Source: Cubamyces lactineus
Taxonomy: Eukaryota > Basidiomycota > Agaricomycetes > Polyporales > Polyporaceae
Direction of reading: 5' to 3'
Assembly: GCA_022376465.1 (NCBI GenBank)
Contig: JACDTU010000012.1
Coordinates: forward strand, 124,001 to 188,000
Length of the DNA: 64,000 nt
Shown here: positions 34,274 to 46,643 of the stretch, piece after piece
How the letters are laid out: every line of letters begins with the position of its first letter
Numbering within the stretch: position 1 is the first letter of the stretch
Notes under the pieces: model-generated
What the model was told of the DNA's origin: nothing
Seen by the model: the letters and a program-made list of their open reading frames with translations, nothing else
Database searches by the model: none
Translations under genes and position numbers: made by a program

Positions 34274-37200
34274 ATGAACATACCAGACCTCTCTACCTTG
34301 TCAATTGGCGATACTGGGCCTCCCCAGTGCTCACCGCACATTCCGAGCGATATCATGGACAGCAGCGACCGCTACATGGTCAAGCTGCGGAACTACGCCA
34401 AATCCATACCATACTCGGTCGAGCCGAACTCCAAGATGCAGGAGATGCTCGACTTCATCCTCCTTCGTATCGCGCAGAGCGTTGAAGCAAAGGACTACGA
34501 TCCGGGGCTGCTGCAGTGGGATAGCATGCTCACATAGTAAGCGCTTTCCTGTCGAGTCGCGTGTACGCTCTGCTGACCTGCGAGCATCCAAGCTGGTGCA
34601 TGCTCAAGTATCCCATTCCGAAGGAGAAGCGCATCGCTCTCATCAAGATCTATTTCAACATATGCACGACACCAGGAATGCCAAACCATATTGTGGCAGC
34701 CTGTGCAGACGGGTTGCAGGTGCTCGCGCGATCCAAGAAGAAGCTCTCAATAGAAGACATGAGGCTTCCTTGGATGCCCATATACAAGATTCTCAGCAAG
34801 GACTTGTTCCTCACTCGGCGACAGTTCGAGATCAGGTAAGTGACCGCGCATGTTCCTGAAGCCACGGCGAGGTGCTGATGGACCGTACAGCCAGACTTCA
34901 TGGTACATGGGCTATGTCGCCGAAAATATCCGCCGCTTCTTTCACCCAGCAGCTATTGACGAAATGCTCGCTACCTTCCTACCTATGATGAACGGCACTA
35001 GCCTGAACGTAAGTACGGCGCAATTGCCGGACTTGAATGGCGTTAACGCCTTTCACGTAGAGCATCCTCGCCTCACAATACTATATGTTGACTTTCCTGC
35101 CGCTATCACACCCCCAATCCTATCTACCGATGCTCTTTCGAGTCTGGGAGTCTATCAACTCCTACATGTTCGACGACCGCATGCTACAGTTTCTCGCGCG
35201 GCTTGCGGAGATACATGTAGACCCCACTGTGAGTGACCCTCATAGAATTCAAGATATTCCCGACGACGCTCGATCGGAAGAGGAAGGGCGGCCAAATTGG
35301 TCCAAAGAGGACCTCGAGATGAAATGGCGATGGTCAGGTCTCTTCTCCGACGTCGGTATCTTCTCAGAGACGGAGTGGAACTTCATCATGGCCAAATGCA
35401 TGGCATCGATGGGTATGTTGCTGAGTACCATAGTCCAGCGACATTCGCTGAGACACCTTCTGAACACAGAGATTCCTCTCGCCGACGCCGGCTCGTTGAC
35501 CACTGGTCCTAACGCCGATGGCCAAGCCACTTTTGAAATGAATCGCTTGCCTAAACCCAACTGGCGTATTGGTGAGTACGCACGGAAATCACGTAGCTAG
35601 CCAAGTCTCATATCGTATTTAAAGCATCCTTGGCTCGAATCTTTGTCTATTCCATGGCTCCAGACGGCTTGCCAGGCCCAGCATCCACCGCGCCTACTCC
35701 CCAGTTCACTCCCCTGGCATCTGGGGCAAGTACTCCGCTGCCACAGCAGCAGAATGGCGGCTTGGGAGACTACTTGTCCTCACCTCTAGGGAAGGGCAAC
35801 CGTTTGAAGACGAAGACATACCTTGCTGGTTGCAAGGCGCTTGATTCATTAGCGAAGCTGATTGCCTCCACAGAGAGCTTTTTCCACCCGACCAATTCCG
35901 GCAGTTGGACGTCAGATGTATGTTTGTTTTGTTATATAGCTCGCCTGCAATGGAGCACTGACCATGTCACGACACAGTTGAGCGCTTTCATCAAGTACCT
36001 TGTCTATGACTTCAATAAGCGTAGGTAGCATTTTGTTGATACGTTCATAGTTATTGACTAGGCTGCAGGATGGTATGAGGAGCAACAAGCAGACTGCAAG
36101 ACACCTACGGTATACCATTCGTTCCGTTGAGCTCAGAAGAGTTAGTTGATCGGTTGCACAGCATCGTCGTCTCACAAAAGAGATCAAGCGCGAACTCGTC
36201 AAGTGCCTGCGCACTGTGACGCTGCTTGCGATGTTCTCTCAAGACACCACAACCATCTCAAATATACAGAGTTGCATGAAGTCGATGAGTATCATGGAGC
36301 CAGACCTTGTTTTACATCCGATTCTGGAGCGAGCTGTGCCTGCACTCGAAGCTCTCGTCGAGGTAAGGTCTTCAAAATCTGTAGTACTTATACATTGATC
36401 TATCTCACATCCGCACGTCCATTAGACCCACCGCACTATCGCTGTCATTAAAGCACTCGGGGCGGTTGCTCCGGCGATGGTCTGTCGTCATGTATACTAT
36501 CCCGGCGCCAAACACCTCATTCCAATCCTCGACCTTCTACTGCCAGGGATTGATCTGGTAAGCTTGTCTACATATACACGATGGAAGTTATCTTACGAGT
36601 GGTTGATGCTATAGAACGATCCTCCCAAGACGGTATGTTCTATCTCTCCGCCGCAAGATTTGGATTGACGTTCGTTTCATCGCAGTTCTGCACAACGTCC
36701 TTCATATCCGAGATCGCACAATACATCAAGTTCGGAGAACTGGCTCATCCTGGCATTACAATGGGAGACGGCGTGGACTTGTCGCATTCCACTTCGACGG
36801 AATTGCCAGTTCTAGAGATGGAACAATTCCCGGAGGGCGTTGAGCTCGGGGGCGAGCAACAGCTCTCCAATGAGGAAGAAGATGCTATCTTGAGGGACAC
36901 AGCTGGCACATTTGCGGACTGGGTCGCTGCGTTCCTCCGTCGCGTTATACTTCTGTTCGAGAACTTACCTGAAGAGGGTCCCAACGGAAGCGCAGGTGGA
37001 GCCACTGAAGGTATGCCAATCAGTCAACGCGTGTAGGTCTCATACTGATGGGAGGCTACCTAGTACAACTTGTGGATTCTGTCTCCGGCGCCTTCAGCCA
37101 GATATGCATACACCTCTCTGAGCCATTGTACGACATGGTACTTGGGCTCGTCTACGACTACGCAACGCAGAATGTCCGGTCGAATGCTGTTCGCGCCATC

Positions 37201-40200
37201 CACCAGCTTGTGGAGTGCGTAGCGAATGCAAACCCGGCGAAGACCCTCGATCGATTCCTGCCGTTCTGTGAACGTAGCATACGTACCGAACTGGAACATG
37301 GTGCTAGCTCGCTGCGAATAACATCGTCCCATTCTACGCCTCTGCCGTCTGATGCAACCCTTCATTGGAGTAAGTGATTCAGTCGCTGCCGGTTGTGCGC
37401 ATATTAATCTTCCGTAGACCTTGCTATACTCCGGGGCGCGATGTATAAGTAAGTCACCTGAATTCCTTCGTCGAAAATCACTCTGAATGTACCATGATAT
37501 TACAGCGACGGGCGCGTGGTACGCTTCCACTTCGACAGTCATAATTGTCGGCACTAACGAGGATTTGCAGACGTTGAAGTACAGTGACCGGCTAATCTCG
37601 CTGTTCAGGCTTTTGAACGAGAAGACCTTCTCCAAGCGTGGCTATTCGTCCAGCGGCAAGCTCCTTTCTAGCACTCTCCTGACCCTCAGCCATACGTACC
37701 CTCTTGAGAACAAGTTCGTGAACCCCGATGAATGGGACTCGGAAGGTTAATAGTATTTGAGCTCACAGAGAATGCGCGGTCCTAATTGCATCGTGCCAAC
37801 AGAGTTCAAGACTAACCATCACAAGTTCTGGGGCAAGCTCTACCGTCCAGAAGATGTGAAGGTACGTATCGTATGAGAAGAAACAGCGGAATTGGGTGCT
37901 GACCGTGAGCACAGCTCACGTGGCATGTCCCGAACGCGGAGGAGATAGACTTGGTATTGCGTATCTTCCGAGAAGTAATCGAGCCTATTCTCGATAAATT
38001 GCACGGACTACTCGAGCCAGGTCAGCTTATCTAAAGTATCCACGCTTTCCCGCAATCGCTGACGGTGAACAGGAATAGTAAGAGATGAAGTTTGGCGAAA
38101 CGACTTCTGCAGGTTCGTGGATATTGGACGTACACATGCGAGTGACTGACGTTAGATGCCAGACATCTGAGCTTTGTGCGGAATGCCTTCTCTGGTATTC
38201 CCACGCTTGCGAAGGAAGTCCTAACCCCCGAAGAGCTACGTGCCACGATGGAATCAAGTGACATATTGTGAGCGTCGCGTCGGTTTGCACGCTAAATGTA
38301 ACTCACGCGTGCATTAGGTTTGAGATACCTGAGATGATCGCTACCATTGAGCCTCTCAACTCAGGCTTCGCATTGTCAGACCCCGCTGATCCCCGTCATC
38401 AGTATATCACGAGTTTGCGACGCAAGTTTGGCGAGTTCCTTCATAAGGCATCTGTGTCGCTACAGCAGCAAGGGGAAGAGAACACGGTGGACGCCGTCCA
38501 TGGTCTTGTGAGTCGCCCTGTCTACAAGATCGAGCGCCAGGTGGTAATACGTGAATGATGCATCCTCAGCTGAGGTCAATCCGAACGTTCCTCCTTGAAT
38601 ATGGAGACAGTCGCGATAGCTATTACCTGCAATCCGATCGATACGTCACCGAACAGAATATCGCACGCCACTACGCTGGGCAGAAAGTGTGGCCACGAGC
38701 GCTCTACGTTAGACGAGCTAGGTACGTGTCTAGCGTACGGAATCTACTATCAAAGGCCCTCACAAGACACCCAGACTCTACCATGCTGCTCGCCTGCGAT
38801 GGAACTCCATCGAGAGGAGGAGAGGGCCGCTAGAGGACCTCCTGATTGATGATGTGACGCAGTGGTCCATGTGGAACTATGCGACTGGTAAGTGGGTTGG
38901 CTACTATAAGTGTAATATTTGCTCACGTTACTACAGTTAGAGAGTAAGTGCATGGGTATATCGGAACTTCCTGTTTGCCTCATTATGCGTGGTAGGTCAA
39001 GCCAGGCGCTTCTCGAGAGCCTTTGCAATGTAAGCTCGATTGTCGGTGGTTTAAATTTTGGGCTGACACAATCTCAGACGTTCGATGGCGTAAGGCGCCG
39101 ATGTCTGCCAGCCCTCTACAAAGCGCTCGAACCAGGTACAGAAGACGATCGAATGAAGGGAGCTCTTTGGACACTCAACCTCTCCGTCTTCGGTATGCCC
39201 CATGCAGGCTCTCCATCTCCAGCTCGAGGCTTACATGCAATCCGTCGTTTCAAGCTAAATATGCTAGCGGTCAACCTACCCTCGCGACCGAGTTCGTCAA
39301 GAAGTTGTTTGCCTGCCAACACAACGAGAAGGTATAATGCAGCACACGTTGAAGTGATTCTATCACTCACTTCCAAAATCTGTCATAGGCGTCAATTCAG
39401 GATTGCGTCGCTTCCCTTTCAGAAACATGTAAGTGGAGCGCTGAAATACATCGGTCGGCAGCAGACGTCTCATGTTCTCTGCAGGTATGAGCAACTTCGG
39501 GGAGCCGTGTCATGTCGTGTACGACGTAGAGAACAACGACCTCAGCGCAGCGGCCTACGCTCTGAAGTCGTTGGTGCCGGCGAAGGCACAAGTGGACGAT
39601 ATCGTCATGAAATGTAGGAAACAGCGTATAGATCGCATCTCCAAGTTTGACCAGGCAGTCTCACAGACAGTAGGTATAAATAATCTTTCGAGGAGCGCCG
39701 CGTACTGATCGCAGAGAAAGACGGAAACACTCCTCGAGATTGCGAACAATTCTCGCACGCATTGGCGGTATGCGATAGTAGCCGTCAGGCTCCTCCGCTC
39801 GCTGCTTAGACGGGACGTACCTCTAACGCCTGATCACGTACGCTACCTGTTCGACAAGACGTTCGACTCAAATGCGAGCATGGTGAGTGCAGAGCACAGT
39901 TTGTCTGAATGCAACGAGCTAACGATTAACCACAGCGTTATGTGAGTTTGCGCCCCTCCAACTCCATCCAACATACGTGGATACTCATGTACGCTTCGTC
40001 CAACAGTACTCCCAACGAGCGGTGATGAAGATTTCGCGGTTCATCAAGCTTAGGTCTCTGGCTAGAGGACCTGTCGATCTGGCACTGGAACAGAATCACA
40101 ACCCTTTGCGGAAGAAATTGCCGATAGAGGACTGCACGCGCGAGTCTGCAGAGCGTGCCCTGAGGGATTATAGGATACCACTCGATTTGGGACGCGCACA

Positions 40201-42823
40201 ACAAGAACCGTACGATCAGATGCCCAGTGTTTGAAATTCTTTGTGCTAACTGTTGTGCAGCCTCATCCGCGACAAGATCTCGTCGGGGTGGCTCGTCTGC
40301 GGCAACACGGCTGATTACTTTTTGGCTCCTCATCCTACCAAGTCGACCTTCCAACCTTGGAACGCTGGTAGCGATGATGCGGTCACAGCCATACGTGCAA
40401 TTGCGACCGACGCTGCGTTCTGGAAGAAGCTATCGACGCATTACTCCACCGAGAATAGCTCGGACGTGATTCTCCAAGACAATCTGTGTTGCGTGAAGTC
40501 GATCTGTCAGTATTCCTAGCATTTGATTGGAGACTATGCTTATGTCAATCGTTATTTGCAGTCCAGCTCCTCGATGATGAGCCTCTGGAAGTGTTGAAGC
40601 CCATCGTAGAAGAGTTGCTGCAAGACAAGGACAAAAACAAGCAGCGTGCAGCTGCAGAGTTTCTAGCAGGCATCATCGCTGGTATGTGGTCTGTTGGTTA
40701 TTTGAGGGCTTCGATTTATCTGATGAGTCTGCCAGGCTCGAAGCACTGGCCGACAGAGTCTCAGGTCAAGCTATGGAAGTGGTTTACGCCCATGATGGAT
40801 ACAATATTCAATCAAAAGAGCAACGAATCGCTTTCCGTCTGGTCTTCCTTCTTCGAGGTAGGATAATTTGCTTCTAGGATCGGCTCTTGCTGACATTGTC
40901 ACAGCACGTCTTTTACAACAAAGATCCTCGTCGGCTACAGCCAATCGTAGACCGCATTATCTCGGAATTTGAGACTGTTGACTTTAACGGGGAGTCAACG
41001 TTCGAAATCATCCAAGTTTTGTGCTTCTTCCGTGCGTTCTACGAGCAGCTTGCGATCAAGTTCACGCCTTGGGTTGAGGACGTCCTCACGAGATGCTGGG
41101 CTGGATTGAAGTGCGAACACGAAGACGTAAGTCTACGTAACGCGTCTGCATGTCGCCCAACTACATAACTGATGCACAAACTATTATAGGTCCTTGCATA
41201 CTTTAGCGAGATCTTTGCCTTCTGTGGTAAAGTCATGGTGAGTAATGTGCAAGTTGCCAAGAGCGTAATCTTGATGGTTACCGTAGTGGCGGCCAAATCC
41301 CTCTCTGCTCACTCCGGAGACGTTTGTCCGTGAATGTCGGACGCTCCCGGAGTTCGCAGACATCATGGGTAGCCGGGGTGTCTTCTACGAGGAGCGTGTC
41401 GCCGAGCTCGTTCAGCGATTTCCCGAGTGGCGCAAGGAGCGTCTACCGGGAGTACGCGCCTTCCAGTCTACATACGATCGGTGAGTACACCGGCCATGCG
41501 CCCAGTCCGCAGTTTTTGACCATCTTGTAGCGTGGGCATCCTCGTTTGCAAGTGGCTCTTCCAGTTGATCCACGATACAAACGCCGGTTCCGCGTTCGAC
41601 TGTATCTTGCCTCTGATGGTGCGTCTTTGCGTGGTAACGGCATGTTGAAGTGGACTTAAACTCTTTGTAGCCTGAACTGATCCGGTTCACTGAGGGTACG
41701 TACTGTTGAAAATATATGAAGATCGACAGCTCCTGACCACAATGCATAACAGTCAACGACAATGACGAGCTCGCGTACCGTGCTAAGCTCCTGATGGTCC
41801 GCATGTGCGGCGTTATTATTCCCCGCCAGTTCATAGACCCCCTCCTTGACGAGATCTTTACCGCAATCACGTCCTTCCCGGTGAGTAGCCTTACCATATG
41901 GATATAGCAGCGTTCTTGAACCGTACTGGGCAGTCCTGGAAAGTGCGCCTAAAAATCCTTCCCTTGGTACAAGGTATACGGAAATCTCTGTATTGCTTCG
42001 TGTCGGTCGCTGACGTATTCTATTCAGTGTTCTACTTCCGCCAATCGTTCCTCATCGGCGACAAGAAGCTAGTGGAGATGATTGAGGTACGTCAATGATA
42101 GGGGGTCGGGCGGAAGCCAGTGTAAAGACGTCGTCAATTTTCGTAGGTCATCTGTAGGTGTCTAGATGATGAAGTGGTCGAAGTGCGGGAGATGGCTGCG
42201 ACGTGAGTTTTTGTTAGTATTGGTGTTGAGCATGTTTACTGAGGCTGCACCAGGACCCTCTCTGGCATCCTCCGCCTGTCTCCTCGGCGCAGTATCATTG
42301 CATTGAAGGTACGACTGGCCAAGCCCGGCACCTTACAAAACGGCCACTCATGCCCTATCTGCGTCGTATAGGATCGATTTGTGCGTCTCATCAAAAACGT
42401 CAAGTTACCACAGGACAGGAAGTCGCCCGCATACGGCATCGCCCTCCGTCAACTGCACGCGGCCATCCTTGGCGTGTGCGCGCTCATTGACAGTTACCCG
42501 TACACCATTGAGCGTTGGATGCCGGAGCTGCTGACAAACGTACTAGCTGAGCATACCTACGATCCGGTGAGTCGGCCACGCCTAAGCTAAGTGGCACCAG
42601 GCAGGCGACTGAAGCCAAGCAGATCCCCATCTCGACGACCGTGAGGAAGTGCGCGAGCACGTTCCGCAAGACACATCAAGACACTTGGCATGAAGATTCG
42701 AAGAAGTTCTCAGAGGAACAGCTCGCCGCGCTCTCTACCCTGCTTTCAGGGTCGTCGTACTGTGAGCTCATCACTCGAGTGGTATAGTTTGCGATACTGA
42801 CCCCTGTTGCACCAGACGCATGA
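34274..42823 (+). CDS. BLM10: Proteasome activator BLM10/PA200 (PSME4), full length
   Basis: A HEAT-repeat solenoid that caps the 20S proteasome and opens its gate. About 2,000 residues are spread over some 30 small exons. The N-terminal part has KMQEMLDFILLRIAQSVEAK, YDPGLLQWDSMLT, LKYPIPKEKRIALIKIYFNI and MRLPWMPIYKILSKDLFLTR. Middle blocks include GCKALDSLAKLIASTESFFH, SIMEPDLVLHPILERAVPAL, ADWVAAFLRRVILLFENLPE, ATQNVRSNAVRAIHQLVECV, LSHTYPLENKFVNPDEWDSE and HLSFVRNAFSGIPTLAKEVL. Near the end are GVCALIDSYPYTIERWMPEL and KTHQDTWHEDSKKFSEEQLA. The last intron splits a Tyr codon, giving the C-terminus S-S-Y-Y-A. That is the HbYX-type tail that docks between alpha subunits. No frame break was noticed. 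A second, divergent member starts at 61304. Confidence 0.93.
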
Positions 42824-43119
42824 AAATTGGCCTCTGTCTGTCCAGATCGAAGTATACGCCATCTACTTGGACCTTTCTTGTTCTACCAGCAACCCGTTTC
42901 CGGGTGTAGTCTACGAATATCTCGAATGTAATCGATATGTACATCATGCGTTGCACAGTCCTCGTGGCGCTCGAACCCGCCCACCACCGACCAGCGGATG
43001 TTACGAGCGGCGTTGGCAGCGCACGACCAGAGTCAATAATAGCCACGACGTGTTCCCAGGATTGATTACGAGATGAAAGAGTACAACTAGCGCTTATGGT
43101 ATCGAGCCAGAGGTGTCGG

Positions 43120-44125
43120 TTAGACTTGCAGGTGGGGTATAGATGCATCCGAGGTGGGTCCCGATTGCTGCCGCGCTCGCGAGGAGCCTGGCGTCGGTGG
43201 GAGGAGGTTGGGACTGATCTCGCCTCGTTCGGGGTCGGCCACGAGGAGACTTGGGTCAGTGGTCTCGACGCCATCTGCTGTGCCACGTCGCGCGCCGGCG
43301 TCGGGTACGAAGTCGATGGGTCGAGGATTGACACCGGAGCGTACGCGGTTGTTGGTCGTCTCCTCGCTGGGAGTGCAACGTGCGGAATGTGAGCATACAT
43401 GTCGCGACGCCTGGATATGCTGAGGCTCCGCAAGAATGGAAAGGCACCCACCGAATCTCTGCGATGAGGTCATCGACGTCGTACCAGGCGATAGGACTGT
43501 ATGCGACGCGTCGCCACCAGCCCATGCGGTCCGCGGGAAGGACGTACGCGTGTGCGTGGAGATGGTCGGTAACGGGGATTTTGGTGTCCTTGAATGGAGG
43601 GGTAATGAAGCCGACGCGGAACGTCTCGCGTGTGCTGCGCAGATTCGGAGTGGCACCGAGGAGATGTTGTGGTTGAGCGGAGACGGGCGAGGCTAATGGT
43701 GAGGATGGGGTCTGGAGGGACGTGAGGACACGGTGGGAGATGTCTCGGAGGGAGACGAGGAGAGGGAGATCACTTGACGACTGCAGGGGGATCAACGGTG
43801 TCAACAGAGGCGCGAGGCTGCGGGTGAAACTTGAGCTGGACTAACGAGGGTATATAGTGACGGAACATGCAGACTGATAAAGGCGTGCGTGAGTAGGGTA
43901 AAGCGGAGACGAGGGTAGGTAGAGAAGTTACTTGAAGACGACGACGATGTGGCCCTTGCTGGAGACGGGATTGGCGGTCTCGCGGTATACTGTGAAGTTG
44001 TCGTCTCTCCAGAGAATTTCTGGCGCGCTTGAGGAGTTGGATGGCGAGGCTGGGGAGGTCGCAGCAGCCGAGGCGGCAGAGACTATGCCGCACATCGGGC
44101 AACCGGGCTTAGGAGCGAAGGCCAT
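43120..44125 (-). CDS. HIT-like (histidine triad) domain protein
   Basis: HIT proteins are nucleotide hydrolases or transferases. The start MAFAPKPGCPMCGIVSAASA carries a C-P-M-C pair, followed by PEILWRDDNFTVYRETANPV and SSKGHIVVVFN. After introns come LHVPSLYTL, SSSDLPLLVSLRDISHRVLT, FRVGFITPPFKDTKIPVTDH and the triad H-L-H-A-H-A-Y-V-L-P. AWYDVDDLIAEIREE follows. The C-terminal tail is Pro/Ser-rich (SGVNPRPIDFVPDAG to GPTSDASIPHLQV). The histidine triad and the upstream hydrophobic strand are intact. The long N-terminal Cys pair may be a partial zinc ribbon, as in aprataxin/GalT-like relatives. Substrate cannot be told. It converges on BLM10 and diverges from TRAX. Confidence 0.85.
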
Positions 44126-45220
44126 GGTGAGAGCTTGAGAGAGCTAGTTAGGGTGATAGGGAGATGATGGCTTGGGACTGGTAGGGAGCAGCGGGGCGCA
44201 AGAGCAGAGACTATGGGTAGAGAGCGTGAACGAGGGTGGGATGGGGCAGGCAGAGGAGCATAAGCGATGAAGGAGGAGGAGGAGGACGGAGTGCGACTCG
44301 GAGTGTGCACCGACTGTGACTTTCTCAAGTCTCACCGGAGCGTTGTGCTTGAAACGAGCGCCCATTCCGCAGTCACGTCCTCCGATTGGCGCCCCCTGCT
44401 CCCCCTGGCCGGTGGCAGTGTCCCCCTCTCACACCCGCCGCTCCTCGGAAACGCAGGCAACCGGAGAACTCAAGCCTAGGATATTCGTACGTTATCCTCC
44501 TGAAGTACCTATGAGAGATGGTCGGCAGGAAGTCTCTCTGGCCAACACTCATAACTTGTACCACGCTTGCTGAAGAAGTTACCAGTGTGATCTAGCGTCT
44601 TCAGAAAGGTGAACATATGCATCAATTACAATTACATGCAGGGCAACTTCGGCAACAATCCGCACACCTCGCTGCAGCGGACCTCGGCGGTACGCCGACA
44701 TACGAATAGCTTATCTCCTCTGCAGGCGGCTGCACAAACGATGCATATACAGTAGCTCGTGTAGACTAGGATACCCCAGGATCTTTGGTTGAGAGCGAAA
44801 AAGAGACAGGATTGCATGCATAATACCCAGGTCCCGGAACCGCGATATCTCGGGCGCAGGCCTTCAACGTTCAACGTTCATAGCTTTTAACTTCCATAGC
44901 CCAAGGTTCAGATCATCAGGCGTCTAATATGCCATGCCTATGGTACCGGTGTTGTCCAGGAATCGCCATTATCGTATTCCCTCTCCTGATGCAGTGGCAG
45001 TTAGTGGCACTCAAAATCCACCTACGGCGGCGGGATGGACACACCTCTAACGTCTGTTCAGGGCATTATCTTGCGCTGAGGTTTATGCGAACTCACCTGA
45101 GTGAGATTCCTCTTAAGTTGGGAAACACCTCCGTTGCTAGTCACACCGTACGAACTCCGTGACGCACTACTAGGAGCAACTCACGCGCGAGCGCGGCAAG
45201 TGGGTATCTCTTCGACCACC
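44126..45220. promoter_or_regulatory. Shared upstream region of HIT and TRAX genes
   Basis: About 1.1 kb between divergent starts. It contains a GGA-rich tract near 44267-44290 and a small tandem TTCAACG repeat near 44862-44880. No coding sequence was recognised. Confidence 0.4.
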
Positions 45221-46289
45221 ATGACATCGGGAACACTGAAATCCCGAGAGTCCATACTCAACGCCTTTGACACATTCAGACAAGACCTCGATGACCACAA
45301 CGATAGAAGGGAGCGTCTAATCAAGGTTGGTCGCGCATCTTCAGCCCCCACTCGTATCTGTCGTTTCTTTGCGCGTACCATCTGAGGCACATATCGCTGC
45401 CAGTCCAGCCGCGATATCACCAACCTCTCCAAAAAGCTCATCTTCCTCCTGCACCGCACCGTCACGGAAGATGAGTCTCAGTCAGACGACCATACGCTTG
45501 GCCTCCGAGCCGCCGCCCGTGCCAAAGGCAAATTGGCCGAGATTCAAGCCCTTTTCGCTAATATGCGCGACGAGCTCACGGGGGACCGATTTTGGCGCTA
45601 CCAGCGAAATGTCTCTCCTGGCCTACAAGAGTATATCGAAGCTTTGAGCTTTGCACATTACCTCGAGCACAGGTCTCTGATATCTTACGACCAAGTCCAA
45701 ACCACTTTGACCGACCGAGAGGGTAATTTCGTGAGTACTCCGAGTACATGCCAGTATGGCTCTTTGTCTGACATATTGTCTTGCAGTTTTTCCCCTTGCC
45801 TCTTGAGGATTATCTACTGGGCCTGGCGGATCTGACCGGAGAACTTATGCGCTTTGCAATTGCTGCCATCCCAAGGCGTGGAGGCCGACAGAAGGCCAGC
45901 GATGTCTGCAGCTTCGTGCGAGCTTGCAAAGCAGGTATGGCCCTTCCTCTCAGATCGACGAAGCTCGCTGAAGTTTTGTCATCTAGACTTTGAGGGCCTG
46001 ACGCCTTATTTCAAGGAGCTGCGCAAGAAACAGTCAGTGACCAGTCAATCGCTGGAGAAGATTGAGGACGGTTCGTTGTGCATCAATGCTGCGAGGGACG
46101 CTAACACCAACATGCGATATAGCCACGTACGCTGTAGTCGTGCGGACGTCAGAGTTCGATATCCCTCCAGAGCTGCTGGACGATTTGGTCGCACAGACGG
46201 TATCACGTGCTTCCGACCGTAGCACTTTTGGAGACGAGCCTCGACGTAAACGGCCTAGAGATTCGGACTACGATGTGGAGGATGACTAG
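45221..46289 (+). CDS. TSNAX: Translin-associated factor X (TRAX)
   Basis: TRAX is the catalytic subunit of the C3PO RNase complex with translin. Six exons encode a helical protein: MTSGTLKSRESILNAFDTFR, DDHNDRRERLIK, then SSRDITNLSKKLIFLLHRTV, LAEIQALFANMRDELTGDRF and WRYQRNVSPGLQEYIEALSF. The conserved helices AHYLEHRSLISYDQV and FPLPLEDYLLGLADLTGELM follow, then RFAIAAIPRRGG and VCSFVRACKADFEGLTPYFK. Near the end are ATYAVVVRTSEFDIPPELLD and a basic tail DEPRRKRPRDSDYDVEDD that may be a nuclear signal. The acidic residues of the catalytic site (E of ALSFAHYLEHR and of LADLTGELM, D of DYLLGLAD) appear to be present. Translin itself is not in the window. Confidence 0.93.
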
Positions 46290-46643
46290 GCAGATAGCGT
46301 CTGACTTGAAAATGTTGTAGTACTAGTATCGGTCGATGTGATTGACACTCATGTACGCAGGTTTCTCTAGACGATTCGAGTGCTTGGTGGTACGTGTCCT
46401 GGCAGCGGACGGTTCGCGATTCTCTCTGTCTAACCGAAGCAAGCGCCGGCGCCTGTGTCCCAGGCGCACTGGTACTGCTCCATGCCTCATTCACTCCTGC
46501 AGGCAATCGTTGTATACTGATAATCACCTGAGCTCGGCTGCATCTCGCTCGTGCCTAGGCAACTTTCGGTGCAGGCCAACGGCCCATACCCTTCTTCTCT
46601 CTCACCTCGATACCCCTGGCGGGCAGCGTTTTCACCTTCGAAT
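46290..46643. promoter_or_regulatory. Intergenic region upstream of the 659-residue unknown gene
   Basis: Tandem plus-strand genes flank it. A short in-frame extension of the downstream frame reaches 46551, but the Met at 46644 has the better context. No other element was seen. Confidence 0.4.
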
